DNA of 64,000 bases from Oscillospiraceae bacterium (GTDB taxonomy: Bacteria > Bacillota > Clostridia > Oscillospirales > Ruminococcaceae). Where the stretch lies: positions 248,001 to 312,000 of the forward strand of contig BQOK01000001.1 of NCBI GenBank assembly GCA_022835495.1, written 5' to 3'. Positions 1-7,460 of the stretch are shown in pieces. Position 1 is the stretch's first letter. Every line of letters begins with the position of its first letter. The translations under genes were made by a program, and so were the position numbers. A model generated the notes under the pieces. The model was not told where the DNA came from and did not search any database. It saw only the letters and a list, made by a program, of their open reading frames with translations.

Positions 1-646
1 GCCACAGGGAACCGGGGACAAAGCCGCCGTCCAGCATGGCCCGGTACCCCCAGGCCGCGGGGAACAGCCTGCCCGCCGCCCCGAACGCACGGGGGAGCAG
101 CTCGGCCGGGAACATGATGCCGGACAGCATGATGGAGGGCAGAAAAACCAGCTGGGAAAACATGGTGAGCTTTGCCTGGCTTTTGACCGCCAGCCCCAGA
201 ACGCTGGCGACCCCCAGCGAGGCCGCGATGAAAATTGCCAGCGAGAGGATGTACAGCAGCGGGTCCCGGGGGCGCGCCGCGCCGAACAGGAGGGGGGCGG
301 CTATGTAGAGGATGGCGCTCATGAGCAGCAGATGAACGAAGGCCGAAAGAAAGGTCGTTGCCAGCCCGAGCGAGAGGGGCACGCCGTTTGCCCGGTAGAC
401 CTTTTTGATGTCGCCGCCGTAAATTTCGGACAGGGAGGGCGGCAGGCCCACCAGCGCGCCCATGGAGACCCCCATCACGGTCATGGATTGGATCAGCGTG
501 GCCGAGGCCCCGGGGGTGAGGGAGGTGAAAATGCCGCCCATGACGATGAAGAACAAAAGGGGGACCACATAGCAGGTGATGAGCAGTGATTTGCTGCGGA
601 TGTCCAGCCGCCACTGCAGGGCCGCCCCGTATAAAAATGCACTCAT
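1..646 (-). CDS. ABC-2 type transporter permease (3' end cut by window edge)
   Basis: Membrane subunit of an ABC exporter, partnered with the ATPase encoded just upstream. The first 215 codons are visible and the C-terminus lies outside the window. Hydrophobic segments sit near residues 22-40, 55-75, 105-125, 133-155 and 165-185. The late segment, with 'LPSIMLSGIMFPAELLP', is typical of ABC-2 permeases of the DrrB/YadH type. Its ATG overlaps the ATPase stop codon as ATGA (643-646), so the two are translationally coupled. It forms a three-gene operon with the ATPase and a MerR regulator, a layout common for drug or toxic-compound efflux. The substrate cannot be told from the sequence. Confidence 0.85.
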   Translation of the reverse strand, partial: MSAFLYGAALQWRLDIRSKSLLITCYVVPLLFFIVMGGIFTSLTPGASATLIQSMTVMGVSMGALVGLPPSLSEIYGGDIKKVYRANGVPLSLGLATTFLSAFVHLLLMSAILYIAAPLLFGAARPRDPLLYILSLAIFIAASLGVASVLGLAVKSQAKLTMFSQLVFLPSIMLSGIMFPAELLPRAFGAAGRLFPAAWGYRAMLDGGFVPGSLW

Positions 647-1458
647 TTGCCGTTCCCTCCTGCGATATGGATGAAATTCTGCTCCAGGCTGCCGTGGTCG
701 ATGCGAACGTCCAGCACGGGGACGCCTTTTTCCCGGCAGCCCTCCAGCAACGCCAGCAGGGTGGCGGAAAGGTCGTTTGACCGGACGCTCTCTTCGCCCT
801 GCGGGGTCTGGATGGTGATGGTGCAGCGCCCCCCCACCGCCTCGGCCAGGCCGGAAACGGGGCCCAGATATGCAATGGCGCCGCCGCTCAGGATTGCAAT
901 GCGGTCGCACAGGGCCTCCACCTCGGCCATGTCGTGGCTGGCAAGGATGATGGTCCTGCCCTGCGCTTTCAGCCTGCGGATCTGATCGTGAAGCTGGACC
1001 CGGCCCTCCACATCCAGCCCGGCGGTGGGTTCGTCCAGAAACACAATGTCCGGGTCGCCGATCAGGGCCAGGGCCAGGTGCAGCCGCCGCTTTTGCCCGG
1101 TGGAAAGCTGTACATACTGTTTTTTTGCCAGCGCATCAATGCCCAGGGCCGCAAGCATGGCGGGGTCGGCAGCGGCCCGGTTCCATTTGGAGAACAGGCG
1201 CACGGCCTCCATGGGGCGGATGTGGGCCGGAAGCGAGGACGATTGCAGCTGGATGCCCACCCGGCCGTGGACCGCAACGCGGCCCCCGTCGCAGGTGCGC
1301 AGGCCCTCGATGCATTCAAGGGTGGTGGTCTTGCCCGCGCCGTTGACGCCCAGCAGCGCGAAGATTTCGCCTTTTGCGATCTGGAGATCGAGGCCCTTCA
1401 GCACGGCGCGGCCGCCGTAGCTCTTGCGCAGGCCCTCCACCTGGATGGCACAATTCAT
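643..1458 (-). CDS. ABC transporter ATP-binding protein (exporter type)
   Basis: Cytoplasmic ATPase of 271 residues that should power the adjacent ABC-2 permease. Visible motifs are Walker A GVNGAGKT (37-44), signature LSTGQ (118-122), Walker B IVFLDEP (138-144) and the switch His in ASHD (about 175). The last 70 residues form the C-terminal extension often seen in DrrA/CcmA-type ATPases. The start ATG overlaps the stop of the MerR gene (ATGA, 1455-1458), and its own stop overlaps the permease start. Expression is therefore likely set by the MerR-controlled promoter at 2294-2324. Family assignment is secure; the substrate is unknown. Confidence 0.92.
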   Translation of the reverse strand: MNCAIQVEGLRKSYGGRAVLKGLDLQIAKGEIFALLGVNGAGKTTTLECIEGLRTCDGGRVAVHGRVGIQLQSSSLPAHIRPMEAVRLFSKWNRAAADPAMLAALGIDALAKKQYVQLSTGQKRRLHLALALIGDPDIVFLDEPTAGLDVEGRVQLHDQIRRLKAQGRTIILASHDMAEVEALCDRIAILSGGAIAYLGPVSGLAEAVGGRCTITIQTPQGEESVRSNDLSATLLALLEGCREKGVPVLDVRIDHGSLEQNFIHIAGGNGK

Positions 1459-2273
1459 TTTGTTCCCTCCCCCAGCGGATCATAATCCCGTGCGGAGAAC
1501 CAGGCTTCCAGCGCGGGGCTGATAAAAGCGTTGGCATCCGCCAGCTTTTGCTGCCATTCCTGCGACGGGCCGGCGGGGGCCTGCGCCTCGGCCCGGTCGG
1601 AAAGCTTCATCAGGTCGGCCAGCATGGCCGTGTCGCCGCCCGTGAAGTCCAGCACCATGGCCCAATATTTCTCGGCAAAGGCCATGCCCCGTTCGCCGGC
1701 GGGGGGCACGCCTTCGGCCTGAAGGCGCAGGGCCTCGCCCATCAGCTGGCTGACCCGTTCCATCATGATTGGGGCGCTGGCATGGTCGAAACGGCGCCGG
1801 AACTGGTTCAGGGTGCGGTCGTCGAGGTGCTTGACGAGCCAGTAAAGCTCGTTTTTCATCTCAAGGTTTGCAATGATATCGGCGTACTTTTTAAAATCCA
1901 CCGCCTGCATTTGCAGCACCTCGGCCCGCAGCGCCTCCAGCTGGGCCAGGGATTCGGACAGGGAGGCGAGCTTTTGGCGGATGGCGGCCGCCTGCTCGGA
2001 AAGCGCGGCGGCGACCTCTTCCGGGGTATCCAGGCCGATCAGGCGGTTTTTGATGTCGTCCAGCGAAAAGCCCAGATGCTTCATGGACAGGATCTGGTGG
2101 AGCAGGATCACGTCCCTGTCGGTATAGAGCCTGCGGCCGCCCCCGCTTTGGGCCGAGGGGGAGAGCAGGCCTTCCCGGTGGTAATATTGCAGGGTGCGCA
2201 CCGAGACACCCATCTTTTTTGCGATCTCGCCCACGGTCATGTAACCCTGGGGAATCGCCCGGTCGTTTGACAT
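1455..2273 (-). CDS. MerR family transcriptional regulator with effector-binding C-terminus
   Basis: Predicted DNA-binding activator/repressor of about 272 residues that heads the efflux operon. The N-terminus carries a MerR winged helix ('YMTVGEIAKKMGVSVRTLQ' followed by 'YYHREGLLSP'), then a long dimerisation helix around residues 80-120, then a roughly 150-residue C-terminal domain that would bind the inducer. In-frame starts exist at GTG 2282, ATG 2279 and ATG 2273. The last is chosen because AGAGGT (2286-2281) sits about 7 bases before it. The operon's promoter has the 19-bp spacer and dyad expected for MerR control, so autoregulation with the exporter genes is likely. The effector is unknown; multidrug sensors of the TipA/BmrR kind are the closest functional analogy. 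Confidence 0.88.
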   Translation of the reverse strand: MSNDRAIPQGYMTVGEIAKKMGVSVRTLQYYHREGLLSPSAQSGGGRRLYTDRDVILLHQILSMKHLGFSLDDIKNRLIGLDTPEEVAAALSEQAAAIRQKLASLSESLAQLEALRAEVLQMQAVDFKKYADIIANLEMKNELYWLVKHLDDRTLNQFRRRFDHASAPIMMERVSQLMGEALRLQAEGVPPAGERGMAFAEKYWAMVLDFTGGDTAMLADLMKLSDRAEAQAPAGPSQEWQQKLADANAFISPALEAWFSARDYDPLGEGTK

Positions 2274-2293
2274 ATCCATCACCTCTGTGTTCT

Positions 2294-2324
2294 ATTATGG
2301 CACGTGACCCTGCGTCACGAGCAA
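2294..2324 (-). promoter_or_regulatory. MerR-type promoter/operator of the efflux operon
   Basis: Read on the minus strand, a TTGCTC -35 (2324-2319) and a CATAAT -10 (2299-2294) are separated by exactly 19 bp. The spacer holds the perfect dyad CGTGAC-N5-GTCACG (2303-2319). An overlong 19-bp spacer with a dyad between the hexamers is the hallmark of MerR-activated promoters. The predicted start is only about 12-15 bases before the regulator's start codon. Confidence 0.8.
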
Positions 2325-2346
2325 GCCTTTTTTATTCCTTTGCAAT

Positions 2347-2371
2347 AAAAAATAGCCGCAGGCTATTTTTT
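2347..2371. terminator. Bidirectional hairpin between efflux promoter and aro promoter
   Basis: Perfect 11-bp inverted repeat (2347-2357 with 2361-2371, loop GCA) whose outer arms are A6/T6, so it can act as an intrinsic terminator in either direction. It lies upstream of both divergent operons and may insulate them. Confidence 0.55.
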
Positions 2372-2387
2372 CGGCCAGCTGCTCCGG

Positions 2388-2409
2388 TTGCCGCGCTGCG
2401 GCGCAGCAA
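2388..2409 (+). promoter_or_regulatory. Dyad upstream of the aro operon promoter
   Basis: Near-perfect 22-bp dyad, TTGC-C-GCGC / GCGC-A-GCAA around a TGCG centre, about 30 bp upstream of the aro -35 box. It could be an operator for an aromatic amino acid regulator. This is a suggestion only; GC-rich dyads also arise by chance here. Confidence 0.3.
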
Positions 2410-2439
2410 GGTGCGGGGCGCTTTTGTGGCGAATTGCTG

Positions 2440-2468
2440 TTGTGCTGCAGGCCGGTTTATGGTATACT
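2440..2468 (+). promoter_or_regulatory. Promoter of the aromatic amino acid operon
   Basis: TTGTGC (2440-2445), a 17-bp spacer and TATACT (2463-2468) form a good sigma-A promoter 34 bp before the first gene. The AGGGAGG ribosome site is at 2487-2493. The short leader has no room for a T-box or leader-peptide attenuator. Confidence 0.7.
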
Positions 2469-2501
2469 TTAGCGCATTAGAAGGGCAGGGAGGCACACAG
2501 G

Positions 2502-3575
2502 ATGGACAAGCTGGACGAGGCGCGGGCGGCGATCGACAGGATCGACGCGCAGATGGCCGCGCTGTTTGAAGCGCGCATGGCGGCGGCGGCGGCGGTGGCG
2601 GCCTATAAAAAGGAACACGCGCTGCCGGTGCTGGACAGCGCCCGCGAGGCCGCGGTGGTGGAAAAGAACCTGGCCCGGCTGAAAAACAAGGAGCTGGAGC
2701 CTTTTTACGCGGCGTACCTTCGGCACCAGATGGCGCTCTCGCGCCAGTACCAGGCCCAGGTGCTGGGCCGTGACCGGGTGGCCTACCAGGGGGTGGAGGG
2801 CGCTTTTGCCCACATCGCCCTGAAAAAGCTGTTCCCCCGCGCGCAGGAGCTGCCCTGCGCCACCTGGGGCAAGGTGTTCGACGCGGTGGAGGCCGGGGAC
2901 GCGGCGTATGGGGTGCTGCCCTTTGAGAACAGCCACGCGGGGGATGTTTCGGCCGTGCTGGACCTGTGCTTTGCCCACCCGGGGCTGTATGTGACCGAGG
3001 TGTGCGATCTGCCGGTGCGCCAGAACCTGCTGGGGCTGCCGGGGGCAAAGCTTTCGGACATTACAAGGGTGTGCAGCCACCCGCAGGCCATTGCCCAGAG
3101 CGAGCGGTTTTTAAAAAGCCTTTCGCTGCCCGCCGAGGACTGCCTGAACACCGCGGTGGCGGCCAAAAAGGTGGCCGAGAGCGGCGATAAGACCCTGGCG
3201 GCCATTGCCAGCGAGGAGACCGCTGCCCTGTACGGCCTGCAGGTGCTGGCGGCGGACATCAACTCGGACGGCGACAACACCACCCGCTTCATCGTGATCG
3301 GGCGGGAGCTGCCGGTCAGCGGCGACCGGTTCAGCCTGCTGTTCACGGTGGACCACAAGGCCGGAAAACTGGCCGCGGTGATCCAGGCCATCGGTGCGGC
3401 GGGCTTTAATATGGAGTGCATCAAGAGCCGCCCCATGCCGGGCGTGCCCTTTGAGTATTATTTTTACGTGGAGCTGGAGGGCCAGCCCGGTGCGCAGGGG
3501 ACCAAGGCCCTGCTGAGCGAGCTGGAACGGGTGTGCAACACCCTGCGGGTGCTGGGCATTTTTACGAGGCAGTGA
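2502..3575 (+). CDS. pheA: Bifunctional chorismate mutase / prephenate dehydratase (P-protein)
   Basis: Converts chorismate to prephenate and then to phenylpyruvate, the committed steps to phenylalanine. The 357 residues match the usual P-protein length. Residues 1-90 are an AroQ-class chorismate mutase helix bundle ('RAAIDRIDAQM' and following). Residues 92-270 are prephenate dehydratase, with 'FENSHAGDV' (141-149) and the catalytic 'TRF' (261-263). Residues 275-355 are an ACT domain with 'KSRPMP', close to the ESRP phenylalanine-binding motif, so feedback inhibition by phenylalanine is expected. It is the first gene of the shikimate operon. The next gene, aroB, starts 20 bases after its stop. 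Confidence 0.96.
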   Translation: MDKLDEARAAIDRIDAQMAALFEARMAAAAAVAAYKKEHALPVLDSAREAAVVEKNLARLKNKELEPFYAAYLRHQMALSRQYQAQVLGRDRVAYQGVEGAFAHIALKKLFPRAQELPCATWGKVFDAVEAGDAAYGVLPFENSHAGDVSAVLDLCFAHPGLYVTEVCDLPVRQNLLGLPGAKLSDITRVCSHPQAIAQSERFLKSLSLPAEDCLNTAVAAKKVAESGDKTLAAIASEETAALYGLQVLAADINSDGDNTTRFIVIGRELPVSGDRFSLLFTVDHKAGKLAAVIQAIGAAGFNMECIKSRPMPGVPFEYYFYVELEGQPGAQGTKALLSELERVCNTLRVLGIFTRQ

Positions 3576-3595
3576 CCATGACAAGGAGCGAAGGT

Positions 3596-4618
3596 ATGAA
3601 ATTGACCATGCGGCTGGGCGAGCGCAGCTATGACATTGTTTTAAAGCGGGGTGCGCTGGCAAATCTGGGCCAGCTGGCAAATCTGGCCCGCAAGGTGTTT
3701 ATTGTGACCGACAGCGGCGTGCCCCCCGAATACGCCGCGGCAGTAAAGGCCCAGTGCGCCGAGGGCGTTATTTACACCGTGCCCCAGGGCGAGAGCAGCA
3801 AAAGCCTGAAAACCTACGAGGCGCTGCTGTGCGCCATGCTGGAGGCAGGGTTTGGCCGCGGCGACGCGGTGGTGGCTGTGGGCGGCGGCGTGGTGGGGGA
3901 CCTGGCAGGCTTTGCGGCCGCCACCTACATGCGCGGCGTGGACTTTATCAACTGCCCCACCACCACCCTGGCCCAGATTGATTCCTCGATTGGAGGAAAG
4001 GTGGCGGTGGACCTGGGCCGGGCAAAGAACATCGTGGGGGCCTTTTGGCAGCCCAAGCTGGTGGTGGTGGACCCGGCCACCCTGGCCACCCTGCCCCGCC
4101 GCCATTTTGTGAACGGCCTGGCCGAGAGCGTGAAGATGAGCCTGACCAGCGACGCCGAGCTGTTCGAGCTGTTTGAAACCGGGGATGTGGACGCGGAGAT
4201 CGAGACCATCATCCGCCGCAGCCTGCTGATCAAAAAGAGCGTGGTGGAGCGGGATGAGACCGAGCAGGGCCTGCGGGCGATCCTGAATTTGGGCCACACG
4301 CTGGGGCATGGCATCGAGGCGGTAAAGGGCGTGACCGGGCGGCGCAAAAACGGCCTTTACCACGGCGAATGCGTGGCGCTGGGCATGCTGCCCATGATCG
4401 AGGACAAGCGCCTGCAAAAACGGGTGCGGGCGGTGTACCGCAGGCTGGGCCTGCCCGCCCGGGTGGCTTACGACAAGCAGAAGGTGCTGGCCTATATGCT
4501 GCACGACAAAAAAGCGCGGGGCGGCCAGATCACCCTGGTGAAGGTGCCGGGCCTTGGCTGCTGGCGGCTGGACAAAGCGCCGCTGGCCGAGCTGGAACGC
4601 ATCGTGATGGGGAAGTGA
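3596..4618 (+). CDS. aroB: 3-dehydroquinate synthase
   Basis: Second step of the shikimate pathway: NAD- and metal-dependent cyclisation of DAHP to 3-dehydroquinate. The 340-residue product has the NAD loop 'GGGVVGDLAGF' (96-106) and the metal ligands E177 ('LAESVK'), H234 ('NLGHTLGH') and H256 ('YHGE'). A longer in-frame reading begins at 3533 inside pheA. The start at 3596 is preferred because AAGGAG (3583-3588) lies 7 bases before it and the protein then begins at the usual point of the family. It is followed by aroC after 4 bases. Confidence 0.95.
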   Translation: MKLTMRLGERSYDIVLKRGALANLGQLANLARKVFIVTDSGVPPEYAAAVKAQCAEGVIYTVPQGESSKSLKTYEALLCAMLEAGFGRGDAVVAVGGGVVGDLAGFAAATYMRGVDFINCPTTTLAQIDSSIGGKVAVDLGRAKNIVGAFWQPKLVVVDPATLATLPRRHFVNGLAESVKMSLTSDAELFELFETGDVDAEIETIIRRSLLIKKSVVERDETEQGLRAILNLGHTLGHGIEAVKGVTGRRKNGLYHGECVALGMLPMIEDKRLQKRVRAVYRRLGLPARVAYDKQKVLAYMLHDKKARGGQITLVKVPGLGCWRLDKAPLAELERIVMGK

Positions 4619-4622
4619 CGAG

Positions 4623-5732
4623 ATGAAAAACACCTTTGGCAGCGCGGTGACCGTGACCATTTTCGGCGAGAGCCACGGCCCCGCCGTGGGCGCGGTGCTG
4701 GACGGTTTGGCGGCGGGCCTGCCGGTGGACGGGGAATACATCGCCCGGCAGATGGACAAGCGCAGGGCGAAGCCCGGCGGGCTTTCCACCGCCCGCGCCG
4801 AGGCGGACCAGGTGCGCTTTTTGAGCGGGGTATGGAACGGGCGCACCACCGGCACGCCGCTGGCGCTGGTGATCGAAAACCAGAATACCCGCCCGGGCGA
4901 CTACGCCGCGGGCGCGGGGCTGGCGCGGCCCGGCCACGCCGACTGGGCCGCCCATGTGAAATACGGCGGCTTTGAGGACTGGCGGGGCGGCGGCCATTTT
5001 TCCGGCCGGGTGACCGCCGCGCTGACCGCCGCGGGCGCTGTGTGCCGGGGGGTGCTGGCCGCCAAGGGCGTGCTGGCCGCCACCCACATCCGCGAGGCGG
5101 CGGGCGTGCCGGACGCGCCCTTTGCCCAAAATCCGGCGGAACTGCAAGCCCAGATCAGGGCCCTGGCGGGCGCGGAAGGCTTTCCGGTGCTCTGTGCCGG
5201 GGCGGGCGAGGAGATGCAGGCAGCCATCCGGGCGGCGGGCGCCGAGGGCGACAGCGTGGGCGGCATTTTGGAGACCGCCGTCGCCGGCCTGCCCGCCGGC
5301 ATCGGCGAACCTTTTTTTGACAGTGTGGAGAGCACCCTTGCGCACCTGCTGTTCAGCGTGCCCGCGGTAAAAGGGGTGGAGTTCGGTGCGGGGTTTGGCT
5401 TTGCAGGCATGAAGGGCAGCGAGGCAAACGACCCGCTGCGGCTGGAGGACGGGCACATCACCACCGCAACGAACCACAACGGCGGGGTGAACGGGGGGGT
5501 GGCCAACGGCATGCCCCTGGTGCTGCGCAGCTGCGTGAAACCCACCCCCAGCATTTACAAGCCCCAGCGCACCGTGGATCTTGCAAGCGGCGCCGAGGGG
5601 GAGCTGCGCATCCAGGGCCGCCACGATCCCTGCATTCTGCACAGGGCCGCGGTGGTGCAGACCGCCGCGGTGTGCATCGGCCTGCTCGACCTTTGCACCC
5701 AGCGCTTCGGCACGCTGTGGCAGGCGGAATAG
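4623..5732 (+). CDS. aroC: Chorismate synthase
   Basis: Last shikimate step: FMN-dependent 1,4-elimination of phosphate from EPSP to give chorismate. The product has 369 residues, a normal length. Diagnostic segments are 'FGESHG' near residue 15, 'GGGHFSGR' near 124 (the clostridial variant of the second signature) and 'GRHDPC' near 342. It starts 4 bases after the aroB stop, within the operon. No separate flavin reductase is visible nearby, so reduced FMN must come from elsewhere, as in most bacteria with monofunctional AroC. Confidence 0.96.
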   Translation: MKNTFGSAVTVTIFGESHGPAVGAVLDGLAAGLPVDGEYIARQMDKRRAKPGGLSTARAEADQVRFLSGVWNGRTTGTPLALVIENQNTRPGDYAAGAGLARPGHADWAAHVKYGGFEDWRGGGHFSGRVTAALTAAGAVCRGVLAAKGVLAATHIREAAGVPDAPFAQNPAELQAQIRALAGAEGFPVLCAGAGEEMQAAIRAAGAEGDSVGGILETAVAGLPAGIGEPFFDSVESTLAHLLFSVPAVKGVEFGAGFGFAGMKGSEANDPLRLEDGHITTATNHNGGVNGGVANGMPLVLRSCVKPTPSIYKPQRTVDLASGAEGELRIQGRHDPCILHRAAVVQTAAVCIGLLDLCTQRFGTLWQAE

Positions 5733-5742
5733 GGGGCGGCGC

Positions 5743-7005
5743 ATGGAATACGGATTGATCGGCGGCGCGCTGGGGCACAGCTACTCAAAGCTCATTCACG
5801 AACAGCTGTGCGGCTATCCATATGAGCTGTGCCCCCTGCCCGCTGAGGCCGATGCCCGGGCCTTTTTGCGGGCCAGGGCCTTTAAGGCCGTGAACGTGAC
5901 CATTCCCTACAAACGCCTGGCGCTGGAATGCTGCGACGAGGCCGACCCCCGGGCGGCGGCCATCGGCGCGGTGAACACCCTGGTGAACCGGGGCGGCAGG
6001 CTGTTTGGCTACAACACCGATTACGACGGGTTTTCGTACCTAGCCCGGGCCCACGGGGTGGACTTTGGGGGCCGCACCGTGCTGGTGCTGGGAACCGGCG
6101 GCACCAGCCGCACCGTGACCGCAGCGGCAAAAGCGGGCGGAGCCAAAGAGGTGCTGTATGCCAGCCGCGCGGGAGGGCCGGGGACCCTGGACTACAGCCG
6201 GGCCGCGGCCCGGCAGGAGGTGCAGGTGGTGGTGAACACCTCGCCCGCGGGCATGTACCCGGAGGTGGAGAGCTGCCTTTTGGACCCGGCGGCCTTCCCG
6301 CAGCTGGAGGCGGTGCTGGACGTGGTGTATAACCCCTTCAAGACCGAGCTGGTGCAGCGGGCCGGCGAACTGGGGGTCACGGCGGCCGGGGGCCTGGAAA
6401 TGCTGGTGGCCCAGGCGGTGTATGCCGCCCGGCTTTTTACCGGGCAGGAAATACCCGAGAAGTGCATCGACCCGGTGTTCCGCAGCATTTGGGCCGACCG
6501 GGCCAATATTGTGCTGGTGGGCATGCCCAGCAGCGGCAAGACCACCATCGGCCGGATGCTGGCCAAGGCGCTGGACAAGCGCTTTGTGGACCTGGACGCG
6601 GAGATCGAACGGGCCAGCGGCCAGTCCGTGCCCTCGATTTTTGAGACCCAGGGGGAGGCGGGCTTCCGCCGGTGGGAGCAGCGGGTGACCGGGCGCTTTG
6701 CAAAGGAGAGCGGGCAGGTGCTCTCGTGCGGGGGGGGCGTGGTGAAGACCGCCACCAACGTGCGGGCGCTGCGCCGAAACGGCGTGGTGCTGTTTATCGA
6801 CCGGCCGGTGGAAAAGCTGCGGGTGGGCGGCAGCCGCCCTTTGTCCACCGACCGGGCGGCGCTGGAGCGCATGGCAGCCCAGCGCGGGCCGCTTTACCGG
6901 GCGGCGGCGGACATCACGGTGGACAATTCCGGCGAGCCCTTTGCAAGGGCCGCCGCGGCCGCAAAGGAGGCAATTTGTGCGTATTTTGGTATTGAACGGC
7001 CCTAA
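5743..7005 (+). CDS. aroE-aroK: Fused shikimate dehydrogenase / shikimate kinase
   Basis: One 420-residue polypeptide carrying two consecutive pathway steps. Residues 1-250 are AroE: substrate motif 'SYSK' (13-16), catalytic K57 in 'NVTIPYK', catalytic D93 in 'YNTDYDG', and NADP loop 'LGTGGTSRT' (116-124). Residues 254-420 are AroK: Walker A 'GMPSSGKTT' (260-268), the shikimate-binding 'DLDAEIE', 'GGGVV' and 'GSRPL'. The reading frame runs through without interruption, so this is a true fusion. It reduces 3-dehydroshikimate and then phosphorylates shikimate. ATG 5743 follows the aroC stop by 10 bases, behind a GGGGG-rich ribosome site. Earlier in-frame codons overlap aroC and look unrelated. 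Confidence 0.95.
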   Translation: MEYGLIGGALGHSYSKLIHEQLCGYPYELCPLPAEADARAFLRARAFKAVNVTIPYKRLALECCDEADPRAAAIGAVNTLVNRGGRLFGYNTDYDGFSYLARAHGVDFGGRTVLVLGTGGTSRTVTAAAKAGGAKEVLYASRAGGPGTLDYSRAAARQEVQVVVNTSPAGMYPEVESCLLDPAAFPQLEAVLDVVYNPFKTELVQRAGELGVTAAGGLEMLVAQAVYAARLFTGQEIPEKCIDPVFRSIWADRANIVLVGMPSSGKTTIGRMLAKALDKRFVDLDAEIERASGQSVPSIFETQGEAGFRRWEQRVTGRFAKESGQVLSCGGGVVKTATNVRALRRNGVVLFIDRPVEKLRVGGSRPLSTDRAALERMAAQRGPLYRAAADITVDNSGEPFARAAAAAKEAICAYFGIERP

Positions 7006-7417
7006 CCTGAACCTGCTGGGGGTGCGGGAGCCGGGGCTGTACGGCACGGTGGACTACGAGGGCCTGGTGGAGCTGATCCGCGCCGAGTGTGAGCGGCTGG
7101 GGATCGAGGCGGAATTTTACCAGTCCAACCACGAGGGAGATCTGGTGGACGCCATTCAAAACGCGCGGGGCCGGTGCGACGGGCTGGTGCTGAACCCCGG
7201 GGCCTACACCCACACCAGCATTGCCATTTTGGACGCGCTCAAGGCGGTGGCGCTGCCCGCCGCCGAGGTGCATATTACCGACATTGCCCAGCGGGAGCCG
7301 TTCCGGCAGGTGAGCTATGCGGGCATGGCCTGCCAGGGGCATTTTATCGGGCAGGGGCTGCAGGGGTACCTGAACGCGGTGCGGTTCATCCGCCAAACCG
7401 TCGGGGCCGAGGGTTGA
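6977..7417 (+). CDS. aroQ: 3-dehydroquinate dehydratase, type II
   Basis: Third shikimate step: dehydration of 3-dehydroquinate to 3-dehydroshikimate. The 146-residue protein has the type II N-terminus 'ILVLNGPNLNLLG', the catalytic Tyr in 'GLYGT', 'NPGAYTHTS', and 'EVHITDIAQREPFR' with the substrate-binding His and Arg. The start is GTG 6977, preceded by AAAGGAGG (6963-6970). It overlaps the aroE-aroK coding end by 29 bases, indicating translational coupling. An upstream in-frame ATG at 6941 would add 12 residues foreign to the family. Confidence 0.95.
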   Translation: MRILVLNGPNLNLLGVREPGLYGTVDYEGLVELIRAECERLGIEAEFYQSNHEGDLVDAIQNARGRCDGLVLNPGAYTHTSIAILDALKAVALPAAEVHITDIAQREPFRQVSYAGMACQGHFIGQGLQGYLNAVRFIRQTVGAEG

Positions 7418-7460
7418 ACCGCCCCGCCCATCATAAACACAGAGAGGAAACGTTGACAGT

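Noticed and set aside
2325-2501. Possible T-box or riboswitch before the aro operon
   Set aside because: The predicted transcript leader is only about 30 nt, and the upstream hairpin lies before the promoter. No T-box sequence or anticodon-like specifier loop was seen.
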